From assembly GCA_963751425.1 (NCBI GenBank), contig CAVVUF010000001.1, forward strand, positions 682,001-746,000: a stretch of DNA of 64,000 nt, written 5' to 3'. Source of the DNA: CAVVUF01 sp963751425. Its GTDB lineage: Bacteria > Chloroflexota > Anaerolineae > Anaerolineales > UBA4823. Positions 44,750 through 54,056 of this stretch are shown piece by piece. A program made the translations under genes and the position numbers. The first letter of the stretch is position 1. Every line of letters begins with the position of its first letter. The notes beneath the pieces are model-generated. The model made no database searches. It saw only the letters and a program-made list of their open reading frames with translations, and was not told where the DNA came from.

Positions 44750-44983
44750 TTATGAATGCGCTTCGAGATACTTCACCGCGTCAGATACGGTTTGGATCTT
44801 CTGAGCGTCTTCGTCAGAAATTTCGCCACCGAATTCATCTTCGAAAGCCATGATCAACTCAACCAGGTCTAACGAATCTGCTTCCAAATCCTCCCGGAAG
44901 GAAGCCTCAACCGTCACCTTAAACTCGTCAACACCCAGAATATCGACAATGATTTTCTTCACGCGTTCAAAATAATCAGACAT
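44750..44983 (-). CDS. acpP: Acyl carrier protein
   Basis: ACP (77 residues) carries the growing acyl chain in fatty acid synthesis. It starts MSDYFERVKKIIVDILGV and contains EADSLDLVELIMAFEDEFG; the Ser of DSL receives phosphopantetheine. The start at 44983 follows GAGGAGG; a much longer in-frame reading begins upstream in noncoding sequence and is rejected. A sigma70-type promoter precedes it. Confidence 0.97.
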   Translation of the reverse strand: MSDYFERVKKIIVDILGVDEFKVTVEASFREDLEADSLDLVELIMAFEDEFGGEISDEDAQKIQTVSDAVKYLEAHS

Positions 44984-45032
44984 GGGAATAACCTCCTCAC
45001 TATATATTGAAATGTGGCATCCAATTGGGGCA

Positions 45033-45060
45033 ATTTTAACCTCGCATCGAAATCTGTCAA
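45033..45060 (-). promoter_or_regulatory. Promoter for acpP: TTGACA, 16 bases, TAAAAT
   Basis: On the minus strand the -35 box TTGACA lies at 45055-45060 and the -10 box TAAAAT at 45033-45038, with a 16-base spacer. The transcript would start near 45025, giving a leader of about 40 bases with a good ribosome site. Confidence 0.75.
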
Positions 45061-45089
45061 GCCCTGGTACATATCGTTTTGATGAGTTG

Positions 45090-45118
45090 TTGACAGCCTC
45101 TACTTGGACTGGTAAGAT
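45090..45118 (+). promoter_or_regulatory. Promoter for fni: TTGACA, 17 bases, TAAGAT
   Basis: The -35 box TTGACA at 45090-45095 and the -10 box TAAGAT at 45113-45118 have the ideal 17-base spacing. It faces away from the acpP promoter and lies about 27 bases before the fni start. Confidence 0.75.
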
Positions 45119-45145
45119 TGCCTCACCCACAAAAAACCCCTTCTT

Positions 45146-46174
45146 ATGAAAAAAGTTACGCCGATTATCTCCCGTAAAACAGACCATATTCGCATCAACC
45201 TTGAAGAAGATGTGCAATCTCACCTTTCGACCGGGTTGGAGCGCTACCATTTTTTACACCAGGCCTTGCCTGAAATAAACCTGGAAGATATTGACCTGGG
45301 CTTAACCTTATTCGGAAAACGGCTAAAAGCCCCACTGCTGATTTCGTCAATGACCGGAGGGACACCCGAAGCACAAAAAATCAACCAGACTTTAGCCCAG
45401 GCAGCTCAAGAGACCCAGATTGCCATTGGCGTAGGCTCCATGCGTGCCGCACTCGAACATCCTGAGCTTGCGCCTTCCTTCCAAATCCGTCATTTTGCCC
45501 CCGATGTGCTGCTTTTTGCAAATTTGGGAGCCATTCAGCTCAACTATGGATATGATATTAAGGAATGCCTCCGGGCAGTAGAAATGATCGAAGCTGACGG
45601 GCTTATTTTACATTTCAATGCCCTACAAGAGGCCGTCCAGCCCGAAGGGGATACTCGCTTTGCGGGATTGTTGGCAAAAGTTGAGGCCGTTTGCCGGGAA
45701 ATTCCGGTTCCAGTGATTGCGAAAGAAGTGGGCTGGGGGTTTTCAGAAAAGGACGTCGCCAGTTTAGTAAATGCAGGTGTGTCGGCGATTGATGTCGCAG
45801 GCGCGGGAGGCACCTCCTGGTCGCAAGTAGAAGCTTATCGATCATCCGATGAAGATCGTCGTCAATTGGCAGCTACTTTTATCAACTGGGGCATACCGAC
45901 CGCTGAAGCAATCCAAATTGCTCACACACACGCACCCCATCTGGTATTATTTGCTTCGGGTGGTTTACGATCTGGATTAGATATTGCCAAATGTATTGCA
46001 TTGGGAGCAGATTTGGGAGGGATGGCTTCTCCATTCCTTAAGGCGGCCACACAATCTCTGGAAAAGACCATCAAAATGATCGAAATTACCCAGCAAGAGA
46101 TCCAGATCTGCATGTTCGCAGCTGGAATCGGAAACCTCAACCAACTCAAAGAATACACTTTACGCTATTTATAA
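45146..46174 (+). CDS. fni: Type 2 isopentenyl-diphosphate delta-isomerase
   Basis: This FMN-dependent enzyme interconverts IPP and DMAPP. The 342-residue protein has the family beginning ISRKTDHIRINLEEDVQ, then LLISSMTGGTPEAQKINQTL, GVGSMRAALEHPE, and the flavin/phosphate-binding end VAGAGGTSWSQVE and FASGGLRSGLDIAK. It is followed 11 bases later by a prenyl synthase, so the two supply isoprenoid chains from a single transcript. Complete. Confidence 0.95.
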   Translation: MKKVTPIISRKTDHIRINLEEDVQSHLSTGLERYHFLHQALPEINLEDIDLGLTLFGKRLKAPLLISSMTGGTPEAQKINQTLAQAAQETQIAIGVGSMRAALEHPELAPSFQIRHFAPDVLLFANLGAIQLNYGYDIKECLRAVEMIEADGLILHFNALQEAVQPEGDTRFAGLLAKVEAVCREIPVPVIAKEVGWGFSEKDVASLVNAGVSAIDVAGAGGTSWSQVEAYRSSDEDRRQLAATFINWGIPTAEAIQIAHTHAPHLVLFASGGLRSGLDIAKCIALGADLGGMASPFLKAATQSLEKTIKMIEITQQEIQICMFAAGIGNLNQLKEYTLRYL

Positions 46175-46184
46175 GAAAAAAATT

Positions 46185-47198
46185 ATGTCACCCGAAACAC
46201 TCACCCAGGTTATGTTGAACGCCATCGAAGAAGAGCTGATCCATGCGGTAACTCAAGGGCACCGTCAAGAGCTGAACAATTTATATGCCATGATGGCATA
46301 TCATATGGGTTGGGAAGGAGAAGGCACAGGGGTAGAAGCGCGCGGAAAACGGATCCGTCCCCTATTGGTATGCCTAACTTGCGCTGCAGCCGGTGGAGAA
46401 TGGGAAAAAAGTTTACCAGCCGCGGCAGCCGTGGAGCTGGTGCACAATTTTTCCTTGCTTCACGATGACATCGAAGATGACAGCCCTATCAGGCGAGGCA
46501 GGCCTACAGTTTGGAAGAAATGGGGAGTTCCTCAAGCCATTAACACCGGTGATGCGATGTTAACCCTTGCCCATCTCACGCTTTTAGGATTGGAATCCAC
46601 CTGCTCTATCCAATCAGCATTTCAAGCCTCAGCCATCTTGCAGGAAACCTGCCTGGAGTTAACCCAAGGCCAGTACTTGGATATGGCTTTCGAGTCTGAA
46701 AATGAGCCCAGTATTGAGGCTTATTGGTTAATGATTAGCGGTAAAACGGCGGCTTTACTCGCCGCCTGCACAGAGCTTGGAGGTTTGGTAGCCGGTTGTT
46801 CACAAAAAGAACAACAGGCATATCATGAATTTGGACATACGCTGGGGCTGGCTTTTCAAACCCAGGATGATTACCTGGGCATATGGGGAGATGAAGAATT
46901 GACCGGCAAATCAGTCGAAAGCGATTTAGCAGCCGGTAAGAAAACCCTTCCCATATTGTTTGGGCTGCATCAAAAGGGTAAATTTTATGAGCGTTGGAGC
47001 CAAAAGCCCATTTCACCTGAAGATGTGCCAGCCTTAGCCCAGCTTTTAGAAAATGAGGGAGCCAAAAGCTATACGCAACAAGCCGCGGATCTCCTTACCC
47101 GAGATGCCCTGCAATCTCTCGATAGCGCTAACCCGAAAGGTGGGGCGGGGCAGGCTCTAAAAAACCTCGCTCTCAGGTTGTTGAATCGCCAGGGATAA
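46185..47198 (+). CDS. Polyprenyl (geranylgeranyl-type) diphosphate synthase
   Basis: This 337-residue trans-prenyl synthase has the first Asp-rich motif in LLHDDIEDDSPIRRGRPTVW (DDIED) and the second in FQTQDDYLGIWGD. It condenses IPP with allylic diphosphates, probably to C20 or longer chains; chain length cannot be read off safely. It follows fni closely. Its end is convergent with hemW, only 5 bases away. Confidence 0.93.
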   Translation: MSPETLTQVMLNAIEEELIHAVTQGHRQELNNLYAMMAYHMGWEGEGTGVEARGKRIRPLLVCLTCAAAGGEWEKSLPAAAAVELVHNFSLLHDDIEDDSPIRRGRPTVWKKWGVPQAINTGDAMLTLAHLTLLGLESTCSIQSAFQASAILQETCLELTQGQYLDMAFESENEPSIEAYWLMISGKTAALLAACTELGGLVAGCSQKEQQAYHEFGHTLGLAFQTQDDYLGIWGDEELTGKSVESDLAAGKKTLPILFGLHQKGKFYERWSQKPISPEDVPALAQLLENEGAKSYTQQAADLLTRDALQSLDSANPKGGAGQALKNLALRLLNRQG

Positions 47199-47202
47199 AG
47201 AG

Positions 47203-48396
47203 CTAGATAAATTCGCGGAACACCTGGTTTCCTAAAAGTCGCCCGCGCTGCGTTAAGCGCAGCAGCTGCTTGTCATGGATATGTTCCAGCAAGCCTTTTT
47301 TTATTAATTTTTCGATAACAGGGCCGAATTCATCCTCTAAAGAAGTCTTAAAACGCTCCTGGAAATCTTGTTCAGAGACCCCTTCTTGCACAAGGCGCAA
47401 GCCCATCAGCATGTATTCCCCAATTGCCCGCTGCCGATCAACTGCCGATACCTCTGCTGCAGCAGGAGAGGCAGGAAATACCAGTTCTTCCTCACGCTGC
47501 TCCGTAGTCATAAGCTCGATATACCTGGCAGGAGCTAACACGTTTGCGGTTCGAGTTTGGTTGGCGAAACCATGCGCCCCAGCTCCAAAACCCAGGTAGG
47601 GCAAGAACCGCCAATACTGCAAATTGTGAAGGCAAGAAAGAAGCTCCCCCTCTCTGTCTCGCTTCGCCCAATTTGAGATTTCGTATTGGAAATATCCAGC
47701 CTTGTCCAGCATGTCTGCCGCAAGCTCATACATATCGGCTGCCAAATCTTCATCAGGGGTTGATACAAGCCCTCTCGCTACCTTGTCCTCTAGAGGAGTG
47801 CCTTTTTCCAGAGTAAGCGCGTATAAGGAGAGATGCTCTGGTGTAAGATTGATCGCCAGCTGGAGCGTTGCCTGCCAACTTTCCAAGGTTTGATAAGGGA
47901 TTCCAAAAATCAAATCTAAATTGAGGTTTTCAAAGCCGGCCTGGCGCGCCCAACCGGCTGATTGGACCACTGCAGAAAAATCATGCTGCCTTTCTAACAA
48001 GTGCAGCTCACTCGGCTGACTGGATTGCATTCCCAGGCTAAGGCGGTTCACTCCCATCGAGCGTAAATCCTGCAAATATTCCAAGGAGAGCGTACCCGGA
48101 TTCGCTTCAATCGTAACTTCTACATCATTAATGAGATTATAAAATTCACTTATAGATTTAAAAACCTTCTCGAATTCGACGGCAGAAATCAAGGAAGGCG
48201 TGCCTCCACCAAAGAATATCGTATGAATGGGCAAGCGCGCTGGGGCTGAAAGCGCAACAAATTTCAATTCCTGGCGTAATGCCTGCATATATCTGGGGAT
48301 TAGCATCTCAACCCCCGCATAGGTATTAAAATCACAGTAGCTGCAGCGCTGCTTGCAGAAAGGTATATGGATATAAATACTATGCAGTGAGTTCAT
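47203..48396 (-). CDS. hemW: Radical SAM protein HemW/coproporphyrinogen oxidase-like
   Basis: HemW binds heme and delivers it, and is often misnamed oxygen-independent coproporphyrinogen III oxidase. From MNSLHSIYIHIPFCKQRCSY the protein has the 4Fe-4S CxxxCxxC motif directly, then FGGGTPSLIS and the ANPGTL motif, about 397 residues. The HemN-specific N-terminal extension is missing, which favours HemW. The start at 48396 is chosen since an in-frame start 29 codons earlier lacks homology. Confidence 0.9.
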   Translation of the reverse strand: MNSLHSIYIHIPFCKQRCSYCDFNTYAGVEMLIPRYMQALRQELKFVALSAPARLPIHTIFFGGGTPSLISAVEFEKVFKSISEFYNLINDVEVTIEANPGTLSLEYLQDLRSMGVNRLSLGMQSSQPSELHLLERQHDFSAVVQSAGWARQAGFENLNLDLIFGIPYQTLESWQATLQLAINLTPEHLSLYALTLEKGTPLEDKVARGLVSTPDEDLAADMYELAADMLDKAGYFQYEISNWAKRDREGELLSCLHNLQYWRFLPYLGFGAGAHGFANQTRTANVLAPARYIELMTTEQREEELVFPASPAAAEVSAVDRQRAIGEYMLMGLRLVQEGVSEQDFQERFKTSLEDEFGPVIEKLIKKGLLEHIHDKQLLRLTQRGRLLGNQVFREFI

Positions 48397-48466
48397 GGAT
48401 GCCAATCGCTCCTGGATTATATCCTTTCTCAACCGTATTTTGCAGAATCTATCTTCAAAACACTGG

Positions 48467-48472
48467 TATAAT
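48467..48472 (+). promoter_or_regulatory. -10 box for the LysM gene
   Basis: A perfect TATAAT lies about 30 bases before the likely start at 48502, within the 5' sequence of divergent hemW. Confidence 0.4.
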
Positions 48473-48501
48473 CCGCAAGCCAAGAATTGGCATATAAAAC
48501 T

Positions 48502-49662
48502 ATGACAAACGAAACACCTTCTTCCCCTACAAAATTATGTCCGACCTGTGGCACCCGCATCAGTGTGGATGCCACACGCTGCCTCGTTTGCGGTGCAGAC
48601 TTGGGGTCACCAGAAAAACCAGCTCAACCAGCAAAGGTGGTCCAAGGCAGCCGCATTCCTGAAGTTACCATCAGCCTTCCGATCGCAATCCTTCTGCTTG
48701 CGCTATTCTTAGTAATTGGGGCTGTGCTGGTATATTTTGCGATCCGATCCACACCTGAAGTGGTAATCCCACCCACGATAACCCCTACAGTTACCATAAC
48801 AGTCACACCCACTACCACCACTACGCTGCCACCGCCGACGCTTACGGCTACACTTGAGCCAAGCCCAACCCCCATTACGTACAGTGTAAAGGAAAATGAC
48901 ACCTGCTTGGGAATTGCAGCCTTTTTCGGTGTCTCAGTTCAAAGTGTGGTCACGTTAAACAGCCTGCCAGCTACATGTAATAACCTTTACATCGGGCAGC
49001 CCTTGTTGATCCCCCAGCCAACCGGCACTCCCACCCCGCTGCCTTCGGCAACTTTCAGTGTAGCTGAACAGACCGAGGTAGCTTGCGAAAAAGTGGTTTA
49101 CGATGTGAAAGAAAACGATACCCTGGGAGCAATTGCCAACAGCTATGGTGTTCCAATGGCGGCGATCCAGGAATACAATGGATTGCCTAATGAAACCGTG
49201 TTCATAGGCCAACAAATTACCGTCCCGCTTTGCCAGCGGTTTGCCACCCCAGGCCCCACACCTACCCCCTCGCCACCTCCCCCTTACCCGGCGGCGAATC
49301 TGCTTTTACCGGCTGATGGTGCACCTTTTACTCTGGCGAATGATACAATCACGCTCCAATGGGCTTCTGTAGGTACGTTGAGGGAGAATGAGGCATACTC
49401 AGTAATTATCGAAGATGTAACCCTTGCAGATGGAACAAAAGTGGTCGATTATGTTGCCGACACAAAATACAACAGCCCAGTTACGTTACGACCGAAGGAT
49501 AATTCCCCTCACGTCTTCCGGTGGAAAGTTTATGTGGTGCGCCAGGAAGGCACGGATGATGACGGCAACCCCATCTGGGTTTCGGCTGGCATAGAAAGTG
49601 TTCCACGCGTATTCACCTGGACAGGCGCGCCCACCGCAGCCACACCCACAACCGCCCCATAA
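48502..49662 (+). CDS. Zinc-ribbon, single-pass membrane protein with two LysM domains
   Basis: This 386-residue protein has a cytosolic zinc ribbon (CPTCGTRI then CLVCGADL), one transmembrane helix (ISLPIAILLLALFLVIGAVL), a Thr/Pro-rich linker, and two LysM domains (YSVKENDTCLGIAAFFGVS and YDVKENDTLGAIANSYGVP) that bind peptidoglycan-type glycans. A beta-type domain of about 120 residues ends the protein. It is anchored in the membrane and faces the cell wall. An upstream TTG in frame is less likely. A terminator follows. Confidence 0.85.
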   Translation: MTNETPSSPTKLCPTCGTRISVDATRCLVCGADLGSPEKPAQPAKVVQGSRIPEVTISLPIAILLLALFLVIGAVLVYFAIRSTPEVVIPPTITPTVTITVTPTTTTTLPPPTLTATLEPSPTPITYSVKENDTCLGIAAFFGVSVQSVVTLNSLPATCNNLYIGQPLLIPQPTGTPTPLPSATFSVAEQTEVACEKVVYDVKENDTLGAIANSYGVPMAAIQEYNGLPNETVFIGQQITVPLCQRFATPGPTPTPSPPPPYPAANLLLPADGAPFTLANDTITLQWASVGTLRENEAYSVIIEDVTLADGTKVVDYVADTKYNSPVTLRPKDNSPHVFRWKVYVVRQEGTDDDGNPIWVSAGIESVPRVFTWTGAPTAATPTTAP

Positions 49663-49672
49663 CATTAAAACG

Positions 49673-49709
49673 AAAAAGACCCCTCGGAATATGATCCAAG
49701 GGGTCTTTT
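49673..49709. terminator. Bidirectional terminator between the LysM gene and citrate synthase
   Basis: The stem AAAAGACCCCT pairs with AGGGGTCTTTT, with flanking A and T runs. It serves both convergent genes. Confidence 0.9.
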
Positions 49710-49722
49710 ATTTTTTATTATC

Positions 49723-51027
49723 CTAATTCTTTGCTTTTTTCGCAGCATCCTCAAGCATTGCGGTTGTCAATGATTTTGGTCTCTCAATCGGCTGACCTAA
49801 TGCCCGCGCCCATACCACATTCGCGGTGACGCCCAACAAGCGGCTGACGCCAAACATCACAGTATAGAAATCAAATTCCTTCACCCCATAATGATATTGT
49901 AAGGAACCGCTGATCGCATCGACATTCGGCCATGGATCCTTGGCTTTACCTTGTTCAATCAATACTTCAGGAACAACTTCGTATACCAAAGCAGCCAGTT
50001 TGAAAACTGGATCCTCAGGGAAGTGCTTCTTTCCAAATTCAAGCTGAGCAGCAAACCTTGGATCCGTCTTTCGCAGGACAGCATGGCCATATCCTGGAAT
50101 CACCTGGCCGCTGTTCAGCGTATCCCAGGCAAATTTCCGGAGCTCGTCTCTCCCAGGAACTCCAGCATACTTTTCATAGACCTCTAGCAGCCATCCCAGG
50201 CATTCCTGGTTTGCCAGGCCGTGCAGAGGTCCGGCCAACCCGTTCAAACCTGCCGAGGTTGCATAATAAATATCTGAAAGCGCTGAGCCAACCAGGTGCG
50301 TGGCATGGGCGCTCACATTTCCGCTCTCGTGGTCAGAATGTAGCAAGAAATACAGCCTGGATAAATCAGCATAACCCTTAGAAACACCCATCATATGGGC
50401 AAAATTTGCCCCCCAATCGAGCTTGGGATCTGATGGGATCATTTTTCCTTCTTTGTATTTTAAGCGATAGATGAAGGCTGAGATCTCAGGAAGCCTGGCA
50501 GTCAAATTCAGGCTGTCTTCCAACATTGGCTCCCAATAACGATCTTTTTTCAACCCTTCAGAATATCCCTTTGCAAACAAGGATTCATGCTGCATGGCCA
50601 AAACAGCCATCGAAAATAGTGTCATCGGATGGGTATCCAGGGGCATCGCCTTGATCATATCGAATACATATCCCGGGACTGTACTCCGCATCTGCCATTC
50701 CTTTTCCACAGATAAGGCTTGCTCAGTAGTAGGGATTTCTCCGAGGAGTAAGAGGTAATAAAGTCCCCCTACGTAAGGCATCTCCTCACCAGCAGGTTTC
50801 GGCAGCTTTGCCAGCAGCTCAGGAATGGTGTAACCTCGGAAGCGGATCCCTTCTGCCGGGTCAACATATGAGATATCCGTTACCAGGCTCTTGATATTCC
50901 GCATACCTCCATAGACCTGTCCAATCGTGACCTCATCTATCTTTACTTCACCACTTTCCTTAACCAGTTTTTTGACTCGCTCGCGCCATTCTGGCAGCTG
51001 TGCTTCAATTTTTTCTTTGAGGATCAT
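49723..51027 (-). CDS. gltA: Citrate synthase, mitochondrial-like type
   Basis: Citrate synthase joins oxaloacetate and acetyl-CoA. The 434-residue protein resembles the mitochondrial-type enzyme: RSTVPGYVFDMIKAMPLDTH, HPMTLFSMAVLAMQHESLFAKGY, and the catalytic regions LAGPLHGLANQECL (His) and VIPGYGHAVLRKTDPR (His). The Asp-containing KEFDFYTVMFGVSR follows. It lacks the NADH-site features of E. coli GltA. It lies 14 bases downstream of malate dehydrogenase, so both act in one TCA operon. Confidence 0.94.
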   Translation of the reverse strand: MILKEKIEAQLPEWRERVKKLVKESGEVKIDEVTIGQVYGGMRNIKSLVTDISYVDPAEGIRFRGYTIPELLAKLPKPAGEEMPYVGGLYYLLLLGEIPTTEQALSVEKEWQMRSTVPGYVFDMIKAMPLDTHPMTLFSMAVLAMQHESLFAKGYSEGLKKDRYWEPMLEDSLNLTARLPEISAFIYRLKYKEGKMIPSDPKLDWGANFAHMMGVSKGYADLSRLYFLLHSDHESGNVSAHATHLVGSALSDIYYATSAGLNGLAGPLHGLANQECLGWLLEVYEKYAGVPGRDELRKFAWDTLNSGQVIPGYGHAVLRKTDPRFAAQLEFGKKHFPEDPVFKLAALVYEVVPEVLIEQGKAKDPWPNVDAISGSLQYHYGVKEFDFYTVMFGVSRLLGVTANVVWARALGQPIERPKSLTTAMLEDAAKKAKN

Positions 51028-51041
51028 CTCTTTACTCCTGT

Positions 51042-51980
51042 TTATAATTTTACAAGATTTAACATGGCTTCGGTGGTCTGTCTTACCGCCTCGGCCGATT
51101 TATCTAAGGCCGCTCTTTCTGTTTCGTCCAATTGGTATTCGAATATTTTCTCAACCCCTTTTCTGCCCAACTGAACAGGTGCTCCAAAGAAAATATCTTT
51201 CAAGCCATATTCCCCCTGCATATAAACCGAGGCCGGAATAATCAGATGCTTATCTTTAAGAATTGCTTCCACCATCTGTGCCACTGCGACTGCCGGTGCA
51301 TAGTAAGCGCTGCCAGTTTTCAATAAGCTGACGATCTCTCCCCCTCCCTTTCGAGTCCGGTTCACAATTGCTTCCAAACGATCAGGAGGCAAGATTTCGC
51401 ATAACGGAATACCAGCCACATTCGAGTGCCGGGTGAGTGGCACCATCTCATCGCCATGCCCACCCAAAACATAACAATTTATATTTTCAACGCTAACCTT
51501 CAATTCCATGGCAACAAAGGCACGCATCCGGGCGGAATCCAAGACACCCGCCTGCCCAACGATCCGCTCTCGAGGCAGCTTACCTAATTTCATCGCCAGG
51601 TATGCCATCGTATCCAATGGATTTGTTAATATCACATAGATGGCTTCGGGAGAACGCTTGACTGTTTCCAAAACCGCTTTATTAACAATCTCGGCGTTAG
51701 CCGTCAAAAGGTCATCGCGGCTCATCCCAGGTTTCCGGGGAAGTCCGGCAGTTATTACAATAATATCCGAGCCAGCAGTCGCCTCATAATCATTACTACC
51801 TGTAATGGTCACATCCTTACCAATCACGGGTAAAGCTTGAGATAAATCCAGGCTTTTTCCTTGTGGCATTCCCTCCACAACATCTACTAAAACAAGATCA
51901 GCAATTTCCCGCTCAGCCAGCCAATGTGCGGTTGTTGATCCAGTCATCCCTGCGCCAATAATCGAAACTTTTTTATCCAT
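51042..51980 (-). CDS. mdh: Malate dehydrogenase
   Basis: This 312-residue enzyme has the Rossmann start KVSIIGAGMTGSTTAHWLAE with GxGxxG, the LDH-like MDH Arg loop in PRKPGMSRDDLL, and the catalytic His in CYVLGGHGDEMVPL. It converts malate to oxaloacetate with NAD. It precedes citrate synthase in the same transcript. Length and motifs are complete. Confidence 0.95.
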   Translation of the reverse strand: MDKKVSIIGAGMTGSTTAHWLAEREIADLVLVDVVEGMPQGKSLDLSQALPVIGKDVTITGSNDYEATAGSDIIVITAGLPRKPGMSRDDLLTANAEIVNKAVLETVKRSPEAIYVILTNPLDTMAYLAMKLGKLPRERIVGQAGVLDSARMRAFVAMELKVSVENINCYVLGGHGDEMVPLTRHSNVAGIPLCEILPPDRLEAIVNRTRKGGGEIVSLLKTGSAYYAPAVAVAQMVEAILKDKHLIIPASVYMQGEYGLKDIFFGAPVQLGRKGVEKIFEYQLDETERAALDKSAEAVRQTTEAMLNLVKL

Positions 51981-52048
51981 CCTGGTTCTCCTTCTGATAA
52001 TTTTTTAGCCAGATTGATAACTGGCATTGCTATCCGATTGGATATTGC

Positions 52049-53023
52049 TTACCCTTCATTTTGTGCTTCTAAGAAACGAATGGCTTGCATCGCCGCTGCC
52101 GCACCCATGCCTGCTGAAGTAATTACTTGCCTGTAATTGGGGTCTCCCGCCTCTCCTGCTACGAAAACCCCGGGCACATTCGTTTGCATTAAGACATTGG
52201 TTTTCAAGTAGCCATGGTCATCCAATTCTAATTGCCCTAAAAATAACTGCGTATTGGGCCGGTGGCCAATAAAAATGAACACGCCATCAATCTTTTGCTC
52301 TCGAATCTTCTCCGACACAACATCTTTCAGAAGAACGGCTTCTACTTTATCCGTGCCCACGATTTCAGATATTACCGAATTCCAAGCAAATTTTATCTTG
52401 GGTTCAGCTTTGGCTCGTTTTTGAAGAATTGCCCCTCCGCGCAGCTCATCTCGGCGATGAACAATTGTAATCGATTTAGCAAAACGAGCTAAAAATAAGC
52501 TCTCTTCCAATGCACTATCCCCACCCCCAACCACAATGACATCTTTATCTTTAAAGAACCAACCGTCACAGGTAGCGCAATATGAAACGCCTCTACCAGT
52601 TAATTTAACCTCTCCTGGCACATCTAGATGCACTGGAGTTGCTCCAGTGGCAACGATTAAGGTTTCAGCCTTATAAATAGCATTTTCAGTTGTGATCGTA
52701 AAAGGGCGTTGAGAGAGGTCCACAGAAGTCGCGGTGTCATATTCCACGCTAGCCCCAAATTTTTCAGCCTGTTTTTGGAATAACTCGACTAACTGCTGCC
52801 CTCCTAAGCCCTCAGGAAAACCAGGATAATTTTCAACCGTATAGGTTAGCGAAACCTGCCCTCCAAACTCAATGCCAGTCAGCACAATCGGTTCAAGATT
52901 ACCCCTGGCGCTGTAAAGCCCGGCAGAAAATCCCGCGGGTCCTGAGCCGAGAATTAATACCTTCACGTGTTTTTCTTCTTTGGGTTGGTTACCCATGCTC
53001 ATTCCACTTAAATTTAAATCCAT
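52049..53023 (-). CDS. trxB: Thioredoxin-disulfide reductase
   Basis: TrxB reduces thioredoxin with NADPH. The 324-residue flavoprotein has the FAD site VLILGSGPAGFSAGLYSARG, the redox CxxC in VSYCATCDGWFF, NADPH-binding VVGGGDSALEESLFLARF, and the C-terminal FAD segment GVFVAGEAGDPNYRQ. The first 8-10 codons are poorly conserved; MSMGNQPKEEK may be the real start. Confidence 0.95.
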   Translation of the reverse strand: MDLNLSGMSMGNQPKEEKHVKVLILGSGPAGFSAGLYSARGNLEPIVLTGIEFGGQVSLTYTVENYPGFPEGLGGQQLVELFQKQAEKFGASVEYDTATSVDLSQRPFTITTENAIYKAETLIVATGATPVHLDVPGEVKLTGRGVSYCATCDGWFFKDKDVIVVGGGDSALEESLFLARFAKSITIVHRRDELRGGAILQKRAKAEPKIKFAWNSVISEIVGTDKVEAVLLKDVVSEKIREQKIDGVFIFIGHRPNTQLFLGQLELDDHGYLKTNVLMQTNVPGVFVAGEAGDPNYRQVITSAGMGAAAAMQAIRFLEAQNEG

Positions 53024-53083
53024 ATTGTCTTTCTCCTATCTTATTAAGATGCATAGGATCAAGAAAGGTTACAGCACAACCCT

Positions 53084-53996
53084 TCAAGGAACATAATCCA
53101 GCCATTCAGATGACCGTTTCCCTGAGCCGTGTACTGTTTCAGTATAGGAATTTGAGATAGCCTTGGTTACCGGTCCAACTTTTCCTTCTCCAACCTTGCG
53201 GTAATCAATCATCCGTACCCCCACCAGCTCTGCAGCAGTGCCAGAAATAAACACTTCATCAGCAATATACAGCTGGTCGCGCGAGATCATCGCTTCTTCG
53301 GTACGAACACCAAGATCTTCAGCCAGGGTCAGCACCAAATCACGAGTGATACCTTCTAACACTGTATTCAACGGCGGTGTATAAAGAACACCCTTCCTAA
53401 GCATAAAAATATTTTCTCCTGTACATTCCGCCACAAATCCTTGCGGATCTAGAATGACCGCTTCATCATACCCTGAGCGGAGTGTTAGCGTTTTCACCAT
53501 CAACGAATTCACATAATTCCCTGATACTTTCGCTTTGGTCATCGCTACATTGGGATGCAGCCGTGTAAAAGATGCCACCATCATATGTATTCCAGCATCT
53601 TTGGCTTCTTCTCCCAGGTAAGGTCCCCATTCCCAGGCTGCGATCCCAACCGCTGGTTTTGAGCGATCCATATTCATCCCCATCGGCCCTTTAAGGTACA
53701 TCAGAGGCCGGATATAACATTCCTTGAAACCGTTCGCTTTGATCGTCTGAAAGACCGCCTGGCGGAGATCATCCACTGTATAGGGAAAATCTCTCACGCC
53801 CAGGATGTGGATCGAACTCGATGAACCGGGTGAAATGCTCGCGAAGACGGAACACCGCTGTTCCGTTGGGCGTATTGTAACTGCGAATCCCCTCGAAAAC
53901 TCCCACACCATAGTGTAAAGTGGGAGTGATGAAATGAACGGTCGCCTGGTCATATGGGACTAATTCACCATCCATCCAGATAAAATCGGATTCCAT
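53084..53996 (-). CDS. ilvE: Branched-chain amino acid aminotransferase, frameshifted
   Basis: IlvE is a class IV PLP aminotransferase making Leu, Ile and Val. The first frame (start MESDFIWMDGELVPYDQATV, preceded by AAGGAG) contains HYGVGVFEGIRSYNT; it diverges at RFIEFDP. The second carries SIHILGVRDFPYTVDDLR, the PLP Lys in AKVSGNYVNSLMVK, and GFVAECTGENIFM. One extra base at 53815-53816 separates the halves; without it the reading is RFIESIHILG. Restored length about 304 residues. Confidence 0.93.
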
Positions 53997-54056
53997 GCAC
54001 ATCTCCTTAAAATGAATTTGTGAATTGCGTGATAATTATAAATCTGAAATTTTGAA

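Noticed and set aside
44750..45250. A 166-residue extended acyl carrier protein
   Set aside because: The extra N-terminus covers the promoter region; the strong ribosome site and the normal ACP start are at 44983.
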